A DNA stretch of 64,000 nt from Chromobacterium piscinae (GCF_021129175.1 NZ_JAJOHV010000022.1:62001-126000), one strand, 5' to 3'; positions 27,365-36,942 are shown, numbered from the stretch's first letter. Translations and numbers: made by a program. Notes: generated from the sequence alone by a model not told the origin.

Positions 27365-28432
27365 CCGATGCGCCATCCGGAATTGAAGGAGAGGCTGCCG
27401 ACGCTGGGCGAGCAGGCGGGGACGCTGCTGCCGGTGGGCGAGGCCAAGCACGCGGGCACCAAGTTGTCGCTGTTCGACTTCTGCGCCGACGAGGCGATCG
27501 AGCTGGCCGACCTGCCGCTGGCCAATCTTGCCAGCTACCGCCGCCGCGGCGAGGTGCTGTGGCTCAATGTCTACGGCCTGAGCGACGCCGCCGCCATCCA
27601 GGCGATAGGCGAACGCTTCGGCCTGCACCCGCTGGTGCAGGAGGACATCCTCAACGCCCGCCAGCGGCCCAAGCTGGAAGACTACGAAGACTATCTGTTC
27701 CTCGCCTGCCGCGTGTTCGATTACCAGCAGGGCGGGCGGCTGCAATCCGACCAGATGTACCTGGTGCTGGGCGACGGTTTCGTGCTGTCGTTCCAGGAGA
27801 AGCCCACCGGCGTGTTCGAGCAGGTGCGCGAACGGCTGCGCAAGGGGAGAGGGGCATTGCGCCGGCGCGGCGCCGACTACCTGGCCTATTCGCTGCTGGA
27901 CGCCATCATCGACGACTACTTCGGCGTGCTCGGCCAGTTCAACGACAAGGTGGAGCGCACCGACGGCCAGCTGCTGGCAGGGCGCGACAACGGCGTGCTG
28001 CGCCAGATCCAGCGGCTGAAGCGCGATTGCCTGAAGCTCAGGCGCGCGCTGCTGCCGCTGCGCGAGGTGCTGCTGTCGCTGAACCGCGGCGACGAGGAGC
28101 GCTTCGGCGAGGATACCCGCGTCTATCTGCGCGACGCCTACGACCACGTGGTCCACGTGCTGGAGTCGCTGGAGATGAACCGCGAGATGGTCGGCGACAT
28201 GATGGACCTCTATCTGTCCACCCAATCGCACCGGCTCAATCTGCAGATGCGGGTGCTGACGGTGATCACGATGATCTTCATGCCGCTGACGCTGATCGCC
28301 GGCATCTACGGCATGAACTTCGAGTACATGCCGGAGCTGAAGTGGCACTACGGCTACTTCATCGTGCTGCTGGCGATGGGCGGCATTTCCGCCGGCATGA
28401 GCTGGTGGTTCTGGAAGCGGCGGTGGATTTGA
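27365..28432 (+). CDS. corA: CorA-type magnesium/cobalt channel
   Basis: A pentameric divalent cation channel of the inner membrane. The 355-residue protein has a long soluble N-domain rich in charged helices and two C-terminal membrane helices. The first ends in the signature YGMNFEYMPEL (GMN motif), followed by WHYGYFIVLLAMGGISAGMSWWFW and a basic tail. The start is uncertain: ATG 27365 is five bases after the ppx stop but has a poor SD; ATG 27326 would overlap ppx. Probably co-transcribed with ppx. Confidence 0.94.
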   Translation, partial: PMRHPELKERLPTLGEQAGTLLPVGEAKHAGTKLSLFDFCADEAIELADLPLANLASYRRRGEVLWLNVYGLSDAAAIQAIGERFGLHPLVQEDILNARQRPKLEDYEDYLFLACRVFDYQQGGRLQSDQMYLVLGDGFVLSFQEKPTGVFEQVRERLRKGRGALRRRGADYLAYSLLDAIIDDYFGVLGQFNDKVERTDGQLLAGRDNGVLRQIQRLKRDCLKLRRALLPLREVLLSLNRGDEERFGEDTRVYLRDAYDHVVHVLESLEMNREMVGDMMDLYLSTQSHRLNLQMRVLTVITMIFMPLTLIAGIYGMNFEYMPELKWHYGYFIVLLAMGGISAGMSWWFWKRRWI

Positions 28433-28510
28433 CGCTCTATCTTCGCGGTGCCATCATGAATCGAAGCTTAAATAGGCTATTGATTTTAGTGAGAATTACG
28501 GGAGAGAGCC

Positions 28511-28744
28511 ATGAAGCCGTTTTCGGTCCATGCAATCTGGGACGATGACGCCGGTGTTTGGGTGGCCAGCAGTAAAGATGTACGAGGGCTGGTCGCAGAA
28601 GCGGCTACGCGTGAGGAACTGGTGGCCATGCTTAAGGCTCGCATTCCGGAGTTGCTGGAGCTGAATGATCAGCCTTTGCCCGAGGGAGAGATTCGTTTTC
28701 GTCTGAAATCGGAACAGGTCTCAACCGAGGTAATTTGTGACTGA
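28511..28744 (+). CDS. HicB-like antitoxin (DUF1902)
   Basis: A 77-residue protein with the degenerate RNase-H-like HicB/DUF1902 fold: FSVHAIWDDDAGVWVASSKDVRGLVAEA, then a helix (REELVAMLKARIPELLEL). It would neutralise the toxin encoded next and probably repress the pair's promoter. SD GGGAGAG. The last eight bases overlap the toxin gene, so the two are translationally coupled. The order antitoxin-toxin is the less common one for HicAB-type pairs but usual for the DUF1902 variety. The preceding 75 bases are AT-richer and hold the promoter. Confidence 0.82.
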   Translation: MKPFSVHAIWDDDAGVWVASSKDVRGLVAEAATREELVAMLKARIPELLELNDQPLPEGEIRFRLKSEQVSTEVICD

Positions 28745-28931
28745 CTTTACCGCTGCGGTAAAGACAAAGTTGAAGGAGCATGGCTGCCGCTTTGATCGCC
28801 AAGGGAAAGGCGACCACGAAATCTGGTATAGCCCCATCACAGATACGAAATTTCCGGTGGATAGCAGTATTCGGTCCAGGCATACCGCCAATGAGATCAT
28901 GAAGCAGGCGGGCATCCACCACCATTTCTGA
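28737..28931 (+). CDS. HicA-like mRNA interferase toxin
   Basis: A 64-residue double-stranded-RNA-binding-like protein of the HicA family, predicted to cleave mRNA independent of the ribosome. The conserved His lies in GKGDHEIWYSP. The segment KLKEHGCRFDRQGKGDH and the end RHTANEIMKQAGIHHHF match small HicA proteins. It starts with GTG at 28737 inside the antitoxin gene. A perfect 9-bp hairpin terminator follows 15 bases after the stop. Confidence 0.82.
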   Translation: MTDFTAAVKTKLKEHGCRFDRQGKGDHEIWYSPITDTKFPVDSSIRSRHTANEIMKQAGIHHHF

Positions 28932-28946
28932 TAGCGAATCATGTCA

Positions 28947-28977
28947 ATCAGCCGGCAATGCACCGGCTGATTGTGTT
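28947..28977. terminator. Bidirectional terminator after hicA and pncA
   Basis: ATCAGCCGG (28947-28955) pairs perfectly with CCGGCTGAT (28963-28971), followed by TGTGTTTT. It lies between convergent genes. Confidence 0.85.
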
Positions 28978-29610
28978 TTACACCTCGTCGGAGCGCAGCC
29001 GCTTGACGCCGGCCTGGCGCATCTTCATCCAGGCCTCGGCCAGCGAGCCGTCCATGTCTATCGCCCGGCAGGCATCCTCCACCACGAAGGTCTCGAAACC
29101 CGCGGCGCGGGCGTCGATGGCGCTCCAGGCGACGCAGAAATCAGTGGCGAGACCCGCCAGCCATACCTTTTTGACGCCCAGAGCGTTCAAGTAAGCGGCC
29201 AGGCCGGTGGTGGTGGCGCGGTCGGCTTCGACGAAGGCGGAATAACTGTCCACCTGGGCGTGGACGCCCTTGCGCACGATTAGCCGGGCATGTTGGGTCT
29301 CCAGCTCGGAGTGGAAGCCGGCGCCATGGCTGCCGGCGACGCAGTGGTCCGGCCACAGCGTTTGCGGGCCGTAGGGCAGGTCCAGGCTCTGGAAGGGCTG
29401 CATGCCGGGATGGCGGGAGGCGAACGACACGTGCCCGGCCGGATGCCAGTCCTGGGTCAGCACCACGTTTTCGAACAGCAGCGACAGGTGGTTGATCAAG
29501 GGCACCACTTCGTCTCCGCCCGGCACGGCCAGCTCGCCGCCCGGACAGAAACTGTTCTGCACATCCACCACCAGCAATGCGCAGTCGGCACCATAGCGTT
29601 TCAGGGGCAT
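28978..29610 (-). CDS. pncA: Nicotinamidase / pyrazinamidase
   Basis: Hydrolyses nicotinamide to nicotinate in NAD salvage. The 210-residue cysteine hydrolase has the catalytic triad Asp (LLVVDVQNSF), Lys (IVRKGVHAQVDSYSAF) and Cys (LATDFCVAWSAIDA). Metal ligands lie in TQDWHPAGHVSFASRHPG, followed by LWPDHCVAGSHGAGFH. Length and motif order match E. coli PncA. It is divergent from copA, with about 127 bases between starts. Confidence 0.95.
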   Translation of the reverse strand: MPLKRYGADCALLVVDVQNSFCPGGELAVPGGDEVVPLINHLSLLFENVVLTQDWHPAGHVSFASRHPGMQPFQSLDLPYGPQTLWPDHCVAGSHGAGFHSELETQHARLIVRKGVHAQVDSYSAFVEADRATTTGLAAYLNALGVKKVWLAGLATDFCVAWSAIDARAAGFETFVVEDACRAIDMDGSLAEAWMKMRQAGVKRLRSDEV

Positions 29611-29691
29611 GGGACTACCTTGTTGTTGTCGTCTTCCATCTTGTTAACACGGGCAGGCCCGCGGGTAAAGGGGGAGCGGGTCTTTCCACTC

Positions 29692-29720
29692 TTGCGTTTA
29701 ATACCCCATGGGGGTATAAC
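29692..29720 (+). promoter_or_regulatory. copA promoter with CsoR-like operator
   Basis: TTGCGT (29692-29697), 17-base spacer, TATAAC (29715-29720). The spacer contains ATACCCC-ATG-GGGGTAT (29701-29717), a perfect 7-bp inverted repeat. It resembles the G/C-tract operators of the CsoR/RcnR copper-sensor family (TACCCC...GGGGTA) rather than the CueR site. Its overlap with the -10 suggests repression without copper. No csoR or cueR gene is in the window. Confidence 0.6.
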
Positions 29721-29737
29721 GAAGGCAGGAGGATGCG

Positions 29738-32083
29738 ATGACACAATCCCTGTTGACGCTGCCGGTCGCCGGCATGAGCTGCGCCGCCTGCGCGGCCCGC
29801 ATCGAGAAGCAGCTGAACCGCATGGACGGCGTGGAAGCGGCGGTCAGCTTCGCCAATGAAAGCGCCCAGCTGCGCTACGACCCGGACCAAACCAAGCCGC
29901 AGCAACTGGTGGACGCCATCGTCCGCTGCGGTTTCGATGTGCCGCGCCAGACGCTGGAGCTGGGCATCGGCGGCATGAGTTGCGCCGCCTGCGCGGCCCG
30001 GCTGGAAAAGGCGTTGGGCCGATTGCCGGGCGTGGAGGCCAGCGTTAACTTCGCCGCCGAGTCGGCGCGGGTGGATTTCTTGCCAGGATTGATGGACCGC
30101 GACCGGGTGCTGGATGCGGTGCGCAAGGCGGGTTTCGAGCCTTTGTTGCGCGAGGATGGCGGCGGCGAGGCCGAAGCCGCCGCCCGCTACCGCCGCGAGT
30201 TGGCGTGGTTCGCCGCGTCGGCGTTGCTGACGCTGCCTTTCATGGTGGAAATGGCGGCGATGTTTGCTGGCGGCCACCACGGCTGGCTGCCCAGGATGTG
30301 GCAGCTGGCGCTGGCGACGCCGGTGCAGTTCATCGTCGGCTGGCGTTTCTACCGCGGCGCCTGGCAGGCGTTGCGCGGCGGCGTCGCCAATATGGACGTG
30401 CTGGTGGCGCTGGGCACCAGCATGGCCTGGCTGCTGTCGGCTGCGGTGACCTTGTTGGAGCTTGAGGGCCAGCATGTGTATTTCGAGGCCAGCGCGGCGG
30501 TGATCACGCTGGTGTTGCTGGGCAAGCTGCTGGAGGCGAGGGCCAAGGGCAAGACCTCGGCGGCGATCGCCGCGCTGGTGAAGCTGGCACCCCGCACCGC
30601 CCGCGTCGAGCGCGATGGCGAGCTGGTCGAGGTGGCGGTGGACAAGCTGCAGCGCGGCGACGTGGTGGTGGTGCGCCACGGCGACAGCCTGCCGGTGGAC
30701 GGCGAGGTGGTGGGCGGCCAGGCTTGGCTGGACGAGAGCATGCTGACCGGCGAGAGCCGGCCGGTGGCCAAGCAGGCCGGCGACAAGGTCTACGCCGCCA
30801 CCCGCAACCAGGACGGCATGCTCAAGGTGCGCGCCACCGGCGTCGGCGGCGATACCCAGCTGGCCGAGATCGTGCGCATGGTGGCGGCTGCCCAGGGCAG
30901 CAAGGCGCCGATCCAGCGTCTGGCCGACAGCATTTCGGCGGTATTCGTGCCGGCGGTCAGCGCGGTGGCGCTGCTGACTTTCCTACTGACCGGCTGGCTG
31001 AACGGCAACTGGGCGCAGGCCCTGATCCACGCGGTGGCGGTGCTGGTGATCGCCTGCCCGTGCGCGCTGGGCCTGGCCACGCCGACCGCGGTGATGGTGG
31101 GCGTGGGCAACGGCGCGCGCCGCGGCATCCTGTTCCGCAACGCCGCGGCGCTGGAGCAGGCCGGCAAGGTGGACGTGCTGTTGGTGGATAAGACCGGCAC
31201 GCTGACCGAGGGTCGGCCGACCCTGCGCCACGCGCTGGCGCTGGACGGTGATGAAAACCGGTTGATCCAGCTGGCCGCCAGCGCCGAAGCCGGCTCCGAG
31301 CATCCGCTGGCCCACGCTTTGCTGCAGCGGGCGAAGGAGTCGGAACTGCCGCTGCTGGCCTGCGAGCGTTTCCGCGCCGATGTCGGCAACGGCGTCGAGG
31401 CCGCGCTGCCGGGCGTGGGCACGGTCAAAGTGGGCGTGCCGTCCTGGATAGGCCTGGACCTGCCGGCCGAAGCGGCCGTCTGGCCGCTGGAAGGATGCAC
31501 GGTGGTGGCAGTCAGCTTGGACGACAAGCCGCTGGGCCTGCTAGCGCTGGCCGATCCGCTGCGCGGCAGCTCCAAGGGCGCGGTCGCCGCGCTGCGCGGG
31601 CTGGGCGTCAAGGTGGTGATGCTGACCGGCGATCATGAGAGCACCGCGCGCAGCATCGCCGCCGAGGCCGGCATAGACGAATGGCGCGCCGGCATGAAGC
31701 CGCAGGACAAGGCCGATGTGGTCAAATACTGGCAACAGCAGGGCAGTAAGGTGGCGATGCTGGGCGACGGCGTCAACGACGCGCCGGCGCTGGCCGCGGC
31801 CGACGTCAGCCTAGCGATGGGCGCGGGCTCCGACGTGGCCATCGCCGCCGCCGACATCACGCTGATGCACGGCGACCTGGCGCACGCGGTGGACGCCATC
31901 CGCCTGTCGCGCGCCAGCCTGGCCAAGATTCGCCAGAACCTGGCTTTTGCCTTCGTTTACAACGTGCTGGGCATTCCGCTGGCGGCCGCCGGCATGCTGA
32001 ACCCGGTGATCGCCGGCGCGGCGATGGCGGCGAGCTCGGTGTCGGTGGTGTCCAACTCTTTGCTGCTTCGGCGCTGGCGCTGA
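29738..32083 (+). CDS. copA: Copper-exporting P1B-type ATPase
   Basis: Pumps Cu(I) out of the cytoplasm. The 781-residue protein starts with two heavy-metal-binding domains, each with GMSCAACAAR (residues 9-18 and 77-86). It then has eight membrane helices, the CPC metal site in ACPCALGLATPTAV, the phosphorylation motif DKTGTLTEG, the P1B-type SEHPLAHAL, and the hinge GDGVNDAPALAAADVSLAMG. The TGES-type actuator loop is TGESRPV. The SD is GGAGG. It is followed by a copper chaperone gene and preceded by a CsoR-like operator. Confidence 0.96.
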   Translation: MTQSLLTLPVAGMSCAACAARIEKQLNRMDGVEAAVSFANESAQLRYDPDQTKPQQLVDAIVRCGFDVPRQTLELGIGGMSCAACAARLEKALGRLPGVEASVNFAAESARVDFLPGLMDRDRVLDAVRKAGFEPLLREDGGGEAEAAARYRRELAWFAASALLTLPFMVEMAAMFAGGHHGWLPRMWQLALATPVQFIVGWRFYRGAWQALRGGVANMDVLVALGTSMAWLLSAAVTLLELEGQHVYFEASAAVITLVLLGKLLEARAKGKTSAAIAALVKLAPRTARVERDGELVEVAVDKLQRGDVVVVRHGDSLPVDGEVVGGQAWLDESMLTGESRPVAKQAGDKVYAATRNQDGMLKVRATGVGGDTQLAEIVRMVAAAQGSKAPIQRLADSISAVFVPAVSAVALLTFLLTGWLNGNWAQALIHAVAVLVIACPCALGLATPTAVMVGVGNGARRGILFRNAAALEQAGKVDVLLVDKTGTLTEGRPTLRHALALDGDENRLIQLAASAEAGSEHPLAHALLQRAKESELPLLACERFRADVGNGVEAALPGVGTVKVGVPSWIGLDLPAEAAVWPLEGCTVVAVSLDDKPLGLLALADPLRGSSKGAVAALRGLGVKVVMLTGDHESTARSIAAEAGIDEWRAGMKPQDKADVVKYWQQQGSKVAMLGDGVNDAPALAAADVSLAMGAGSDVAIAAADITLMHGDLAHAVDAIRLSRASLAKIRQNLAFAFVYNVLGIPLAAAGMLNPVIAGAAMAASSVSVVSNSLLLRRWR

Positions 32084-32121
32084 AGCTTTAACCAACTTTT
32101 GTTCTAACGATGGAGATGAAC

Positions 32122-32331
32122 ATGGCAGAACTGGTTTTGAACATAGACGGCATGACATGCGGCGGCTGCGTGAAGAGTGTGACCGGCGTGCTGAACGGCA
32201 TGGCCGGCGTCAGCGATGCCCAGGTGAGCCTGGAGGAAAAACAGGCGCGCGTGGCTTACGACGCTGAAACGGTATCGCCTGAGGAGCTGGCTGCGGCAGT
32301 CGCGGATGCAGGCTTCGATGTGACATTCTGA
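32122..32331 (+). CDS. copZ: Copper chaperone / heavy-metal-associated protein (CopZ-like)
   Basis: A 69-residue single HMA domain with the Cu(I)-binding site MTCGGC (residues 12-17) and the family fold (ferredoxin-like beta-alpha-beta-beta-alpha-beta). It delivers Cu(I) to CopA. I chose the second ATG (32122) because GGAGATG lies at the right distance; ATG 32110 is possible. It follows copA by 38 bases and likely shares its promoter. Confidence 0.9.
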   Translation: MAELVLNIDGMTCGGCVKSVTGVLNGMAGVSDAQVSLEEKQARVAYDAETVSPEELAAAVADAGFDVTF

Positions 32332-32350
32332 TTTCCCGCGCAATCGCCCG

Positions 32351-32384
32351 GACCGTCTCGTCGCCCTGCGGGGTCGGGACGGTC
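32351..32384. terminator. Hairpin between copZ and the convergent DUF190 gene
   Basis: GACCGTC (32351-32357) pairs with GACGGTC (32378-32384), with further pairing possible inside. A short T tract (ATTTTG) follows after nine bases. Confidence 0.5.
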
Positions 32385-32411
32385 TTCGCCATTTTGAGCC
32401 AAACCCCGGCC

Positions 32412-32729
32412 TTACTTCTCTCCCAGCATGCCGTATTCCACCGGCGTCTTCACATAGAACACCTTGATGCCTTCGCCGCGCAAGCGGTCCAGCAACAGCT
32501 CGGCCTCCTGCGAGCTGAGCGCCATCGTCACCTCCTCGGGCTGGTCGGCCAGCTCGAAGAAGCGGGCGGCGTGGATGCGGCGGTCGCCGCCGAAGCCCTC
32601 GCTGGCGGCGAACAGCGTGGCGCCGCCTATGCCCAGCCTGTGGGCTTCCTGCAAGATCCATTCCGCCAGCGGCACACCGTGATGGCGGTGTCCCTGCTGG
32701 GTGAAGAACGACAGTTGGTAGCCTTGCAT
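32412..32729 (-). CDS. DUF190 family protein (PII-like fold)
   Basis: A 105-residue member of DUF190, which has a PII-like ferredoxin fold; function not established. The sequence is typical throughout: QLSFFTQQGHRHHGVPLAEW, then ATLFAASEGFGGDRRIHAARFFELADQPEEVTMAL and VFYVKTPVEYG. DUF190 proteins are often next to ion transporters such as CrcB. Here it lies beside copper genes and an exported peptidase, and no crcB is visible. A stand-alone minus-strand gene upstream of the M14 peptidase gene. Confidence 0.88.
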   Translation of the reverse strand: MQGYQLSFFTQQGHRHHGVPLAEWILQEAHRLGIGGATLFAASEGFGGDRRIHAARFFELADQPEEVTMALSSQEAELLLDRLRGEGIKVFYVKTPVEYGMLGEK

Positions 32730-32840
32730 CGCGGGGGCTCCAGGAGACGGATCACGGTTGGGTCGTGCTGTCGGCGGGCATGTCGTCCGCCGACACCTGC
32801 ATTGTAGACCCGGCCGCCGTGGCGGGCGGCCAGAGCGTGC

Positions 32841-34736
32841 TCAGCGGATGATGCCAACCGGGTAGAGGTAGCGGTTGCTGTCGGCGAACGGCGTGCGCTC
32901 GTAGAACCAGTTGAGCCGGGCGTTGCGGTCCTTGGCGAACTTGGGGTCGGACTTGAGCCTGGCGGCGAAGGCTTTGCGCAGTTCCGGGCTTTCCGCCAGC
33001 ATCCGCCGCGCCATTGGCTCCATCACATAGGCTTCAGGCGCTTCGGCCGAGGTCAGGTTGGCGTTGAAGAAGCCCCAGCTGAGGAAGGAGTCCGGGCTGG
33101 ACGGCTCCAGCAGCACCATGGCCAGCGCGCCCAGCGGCTGGTCGGGGTTGATCAACACCGAGCCGGCCGGATAAGTGACCTTGCGCGGCATCGCCACCGG
33201 CTTGCCGCTGATCAGCAGCCGGCCTTCGTAGCCGGGAATCTTGTCGGCCGATTCGCGGTCCGGTTCGAACGGCGTGCCCAGCTTGACCTCGTCCAGCCGG
33301 TAGGCGGTGACGTCCAGCGCGGTCGGCTTGTCCAGCGTGGTCATGGCGATGCCGTGCGTCTTCAGCCTGTCTATCACTTCCCGCCATTGCGCCGGCACCA
33401 CGTAGGCCTTGGGCCGCGCGACGACCAGATCGGGCTCGGATTGCGGCGTGATCGGGATCTTGTAGTCCTGCGGCTGGTTGCTCCAGCGCACGATCTTGTC
33501 GCCGGTGATCGGCGATTGCGCCTTGTCGAATTTCACGCCCTTGAAGTCCACCATCTGCGGCTGGCCGTCGGCCGCTTTCCAGGTCAGCGTCACGTTCTTG
33601 GGCCGCGCCGCGCGGTCAGCGGCGATGGCGGCGCGCAGGCTGTCCCGATTGGCGGCTACGCTTTCCAGGATGGCCTTGTACAGCGCGTAATTGCCCAGCA
33701 CCTGCTGCTTGTACGGCTTGAGCGCGTGCAGCTCCACCAGGATGGCGGGGATGCCGCGCACGTCGGCGTACTGGTTGGAGAAGCGCGCCAGATCGCTGTA
33801 GTAGGGGTAGTAGCCCTTGCCGATGTCCTCGTTGTCGTTCATCGAGATGCAAACGTTGGGTTCGTGGCCGTAGGCGCGCAGCTGGCTGTAGACATAGGGC
33901 GTCATCACTTGGTCCATCCAGCGGCTGGACGCCAGCGACCAGCCCTGGCCGTTGTTGCAGTAGGTGACGTCGTACTGGTAATTGACGCCGTCGGTGCTGT
34001 GGGTGTCGATGAAGAAGTCCGGCTGGTACTGGCCGAGCACGCGCGCCACGTTGCGGATTTCCGGGCTGTCCAGTTTGGCGAAGTCGCGGTTCAGGTTGAG
34101 GTTGCGGCTGTTGACGCGCCAGCCGGTCTCGTCCGGACCATTCTGGTTGATGCGGCCGTATTTGCCATAGCGCACGTCGCCGTCGATGTTGACGGTGGGA
34201 ACGAACAGGATGTTCACCTTGTCCAGCAAGGCGCGCTGCGCGCCGCCGACGGTCAGGTCGCGCAGCAGCATCAGGCCGGCGTCCTTGCCGTTGGCTTCGC
34301 CCGGGTGGATGCCGGCTTCGATGTAGACCGTCGGCTTGCCGGAAGCCTTGAGTCCGGCCGCGGACTTGTCGGCGCTGCTGGACGCCACCGCCATCATGAA
34401 CGGCCGGCCCTCGCCGGTTTTCTCTTGCAGCTCGGTCAGCTGGATCAAATCGGGCTTCGCCGCCGCCAGCTTTTGCAGATAGGCCAGCGTTTCCGGGTAG
34501 GGCGGCGTGTGGGCGAAACCGGAGGCTTCTAGCGGCGTGGCCCAGGGATCGTCTTTGGTTGCGGCGAACTGCTGGCTTTTGCCGTTCCAGGGAATGTCGG
34601 GCGGCAGCACGCGCTGGCCGGCGGACTGGAGAAACTGGCCGGGATCGACATAGTCGGGCGCGGCCGGAGAGGCGCCGGCGGGCAGGCTGGCCAGCGCGGC
34701 GGCGAGAAATGTCAGCGAAGGGAGGAGGCGGCTCAT
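32841..34736 (-). CDS. Exported M14-family zinc carboxypeptidase-like protein
   Basis: A 631-residue secreted metallopeptidase. It has a signal peptide (MSRLLPSLTFLAAALASLPAGA). The M14 catalytic domain spans about 95-370, with zinc ligands HPGE (His-x2-Glu) and a downstream His in DTHSTDG. The catalytic Glu is in ILVELHALK and substrate-site NSRNLNLNRDF is present. A 250-residue C-terminal region (from KNVTLTWKAADGQPQ) is beta-rich and unassigned. It is close to exported M14 proteins of many proteobacteria. It is divergent from the S9 peptidase gene, which suggests a joint role in extracellular peptide use. Confidence 0.9.
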   Translation of the reverse strand: MSRLLPSLTFLAAALASLPAGASPAAPDYVDPGQFLQSAGQRVLPPDIPWNGKSQQFAATKDDPWATPLEASGFAHTPPYPETLAYLQKLAAAKPDLIQLTELQEKTGEGRPFMMAVASSSADKSAAGLKASGKPTVYIEAGIHPGEANGKDAGLMLLRDLTVGGAQRALLDKVNILFVPTVNIDGDVRYGKYGRINQNGPDETGWRVNSRNLNLNRDFAKLDSPEIRNVARVLGQYQPDFFIDTHSTDGVNYQYDVTYCNNGQGWSLASSRWMDQVMTPYVYSQLRAYGHEPNVCISMNDNEDIGKGYYPYYSDLARFSNQYADVRGIPAILVELHALKPYKQQVLGNYALYKAILESVAANRDSLRAAIAADRAARPKNVTLTWKAADGQPQMVDFKGVKFDKAQSPITGDKIVRWSNQPQDYKIPITPQSEPDLVVARPKAYVVPAQWREVIDRLKTHGIAMTTLDKPTALDVTAYRLDEVKLGTPFEPDRESADKIPGYEGRLLISGKPVAMPRKVTYPAGSVLINPDQPLGALAMVLLEPSSPDSFLSWGFFNANLTSAEAPEAYVMEPMARRMLAESPELRKAFAARLKSDPKFAKDRNARLNWFYERTPFADSNRYLYPVGIIR

Positions 34737-35007
34737 CGTATGCTCCGGGAGTGAGGATCGCGCCAGCTTACGCCTTGTGTCGTTGGTTTCCGGTTATCTG
34801 ATTCATCCTGCTTGATGGCTGTCAAATGCGAGATGCTTCCTGCTTTTTTCTTGTGGTTTTTGTTATGAAAATTTTAATTAAGCATAATTCCATTTGCATG
34901 TTGATGGCTGGGTGGCCTGGCAGTACCATCATTTTTCCGCGCGAAACCGCGCTTGGCGCCGGGCCGCTACGATGGCCGGATTCCACGTCCCTATCAAGAA
35001 AGAAACC

Positions 35008-36876
35008 GTGTTGAAAACGAAAACTCTGACTGTGCTGCTGGCGTCGCTGCTGTCTGGTTCCGCGTTGGCGGCGGATATCCCGCTGCGCGACTTTTTCCGC
35101 AATCCCGAGCAAAGCAACTTCACGGTGTCGCCGGACGGCAAGAGCGTGGCCTTCCTGTCGCCGTGGGAGTCGCGCCGCAATATCGTGGTGCGCCGCCCAG
35201 GCCAGCCGGACAAGCGCGTCACCGCGATCAAGGACCGCGACCTGTCCGGTTATTTCTGGAAGGGCAACGACAGGCTGGTGTACGTCAAGGACAATGCCGG
35301 CGACGAGAATTTCCACCTGTACAGCGTGGACCTGAAGAGCGGCAAGACCCGTGATCTGACGCCGTTTCCCGGTGTGCGCGCCGAGATCGTCGATGGTCTG
35401 ATCGACAACGACAAGCAACTGCTGATCAGCCTGAACAAGCGCAACCCGGAGATCTTCGACGTCTACCGCATCGACCTGCAGACCGGCAAGCTGACCCTGG
35501 AAGCGGAAAACCCGGGCAAGGTGGCCAACTGGATCACCGATCACAAGGGCAATATCCGCATCGCGATCGAGACCGACGGCGTCAACAACACGGTGTTATA
35601 CCGCGACCAGCCCGGCGGCAAATTCCGCAAGCTGATGACCACCAATTTCCGCGAGAACTTCACGCCGCTGTTCTTCACCTTCGACAACCAGCGCTTCTAT
35701 GCTTCCAGCAGCCTGGGTCGCGACAAGGCCGCCATCGTAGAGTACGACCCCAAGACCGGCAAGGAGGTGAAGGAGATCTATGCGCGCCAGGATGTCGATG
35801 TTTCCGGACTCGACTTCTCGCACAAGCGCAAGGTGATCACTTGCGCCGGCTTCGAGACCGACAAGCCGGGCCGCGAGTGCTTCGATCCGCAATCGCGCGA
35901 ACTGTACGCCAAGCTGCAGTCCCACTTTCCGGGCTATCAGGTGGACATCACCTCAGGCAATCGCAACGAGGACCGTTTCGTGGTGGCGGCCTGGAGCGAC
36001 AAGACCCAGGGCAAGCGCTATCTGTACGACAAGAAGAGCGACAAGCTGACGCTGCTGGCCGAGATCACGCCCTGGCTGCCGGAAGACAAGATGGCCAGCA
36101 TGAAGCCCATCCAGTACCGCAGCCGCGACGGCCTGACCATCAACGGCTACCTGACGCTGCCCAAGGGCAAGGAAGACGCCAAGGACCTGCCGGTGATCGT
36201 CAACCCGCATGGCGGACCGTGGTATCGAGACAGCTGGCGCTTCAATCCGGAAGTGCAGTTCTTCGCCAGCCGCGGCTGGGCGGTGCTGCAGATGAACTTC
36301 CGCGGCTCCACCGGCTATGGCCGCCAGTTCTGGGAAGCCTCGTTCAAGGAGTGGGGCGGCAAGATGCAGGACGATGTCAGCGATGGTGTTGACTGGCTGG
36401 TCAAGCAAGGCGTGGCCGATCCGAAGAAGGTGTGCATCTACGGTGGCAGCTACGGCGGCTACGCCACCTTGTCCGGCATCACCAAGACGCCGGAACTGTA
36501 CCGCTGCGCGGTGGATTACGTCGGGGTGTCCAATCTGTTCACCTTCATGACCACCATTCCGCCGTACTGGAAGCCGTTTCTGGATTCGATGTACGAAATG
36601 GTGGGCAATCCGGAGAAGGACAAGGACCTGCTGCGCGAGCGCTCGCCGGTGTTCCACGTCGACCGCATCCAGTCGCCGCTGCTGGTGTTGCAAGGCGCCA
36701 AGGACCCGCGCGTCAACATCAACGAGTCCAACCAGATCGTCGACGCGTTGAAGAAGCGCGGTGTGGACGTCGAGTACATCGTCAAGGACAACGAAGGCCA
36801 CGGCTTCCGCAACGAGGAAAACCGCTTCGCCGCCTACGGCGCGATGGAGCAGTTCTTCAAGAAACATCTGGACTGA
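35008..36876 (+). CDS. Exported S9-family prolyl oligopeptidase-like peptidase
   Basis: A 622-residue serine peptidase. After a signal peptide ([21 protein letters not shown]) come a beta-propeller of about 340 residues and an alpha/beta-hydrolase domain. The nucleophile is Ser in [11 protein letters not shown], the Asp is in [12 protein letters not shown] and the His in [11 protein letters not shown]. It resembles dipeptidyl/acylaminoacyl peptidases, acting on short peptides in the periplasm. I chose GTG 35008, which gives a regular signal peptide. ATG 34972 would add 12 residues before it. AT-rich promoter DNA separates it from the divergent M14 gene. Confidence 0.91.
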   Translation: MLKTKTLTVLLASLLSGSALAADIPLRDFFRNPEQSNFTVSPDGKSVAFLSPWESRRNIVVRRPGQPDKRVTAIKDRDLSGYFWKGNDRLVYVKDNAGDENFHLYSVDLKSGKTRDLTPFPGVRAEIVDGLIDNDKQLLISLNKRNPEIFDVYRIDLQTGKLTLEAENPGKVANWITDHKGNIRIAIETDGVNNTVLYRDQPGGKFRKLMTTNFRENFTPLFFTFDNQRFYASSSLGRDKAAIVEYDPKTGKEVKEIYARQDVDVSGLDFSHKRKVITCAGFETDKPGRECFDPQSRELYAKLQSHFPGYQVDITSGNRNEDRFVVAAWSDKTQGKRYLYDKKSDKLTLLAEITPWLPEDKMASMKPIQYRSRDGLTINGYLTLPKGKEDAKDLPVIVNPHGGPWYRDSWRFNPEVQFFASRGWAVLQMNFRGSTGYGRQFWEASFKEWGGKMQDDVSDGVDWLVKQGVADPKKVCIYGGSYGGYATLSGITKTPELYRCAVDYVGVSNLFTFMTTIPPYWKPFLDSMYEMVGNPEKDKDLLRERSPVFHVDRIQSPLLVLQGAKDPRVNINESNQIVDALKKRGVDVEYIVKDNEGHGFRNEENRFAAYGAMEQFFKKHLD

Positions 36877-36900
36877 TCGGTTACCGCGCCAGTCATCTCT

Positions 36901-36922
36901 GCCCGCCTTCAGGCGGGCTTTT
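36901..36922 (+). terminator. Rho-independent terminator of the S9 peptidase gene
   Basis: GCCCGCC (36901-36907) pairs with GGCGGGC (36912-36918), TTCA loop and four T. Confidence 0.85.
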
Positions 36923-36942
36923 CCATTTAGGCCCGCTGACAA

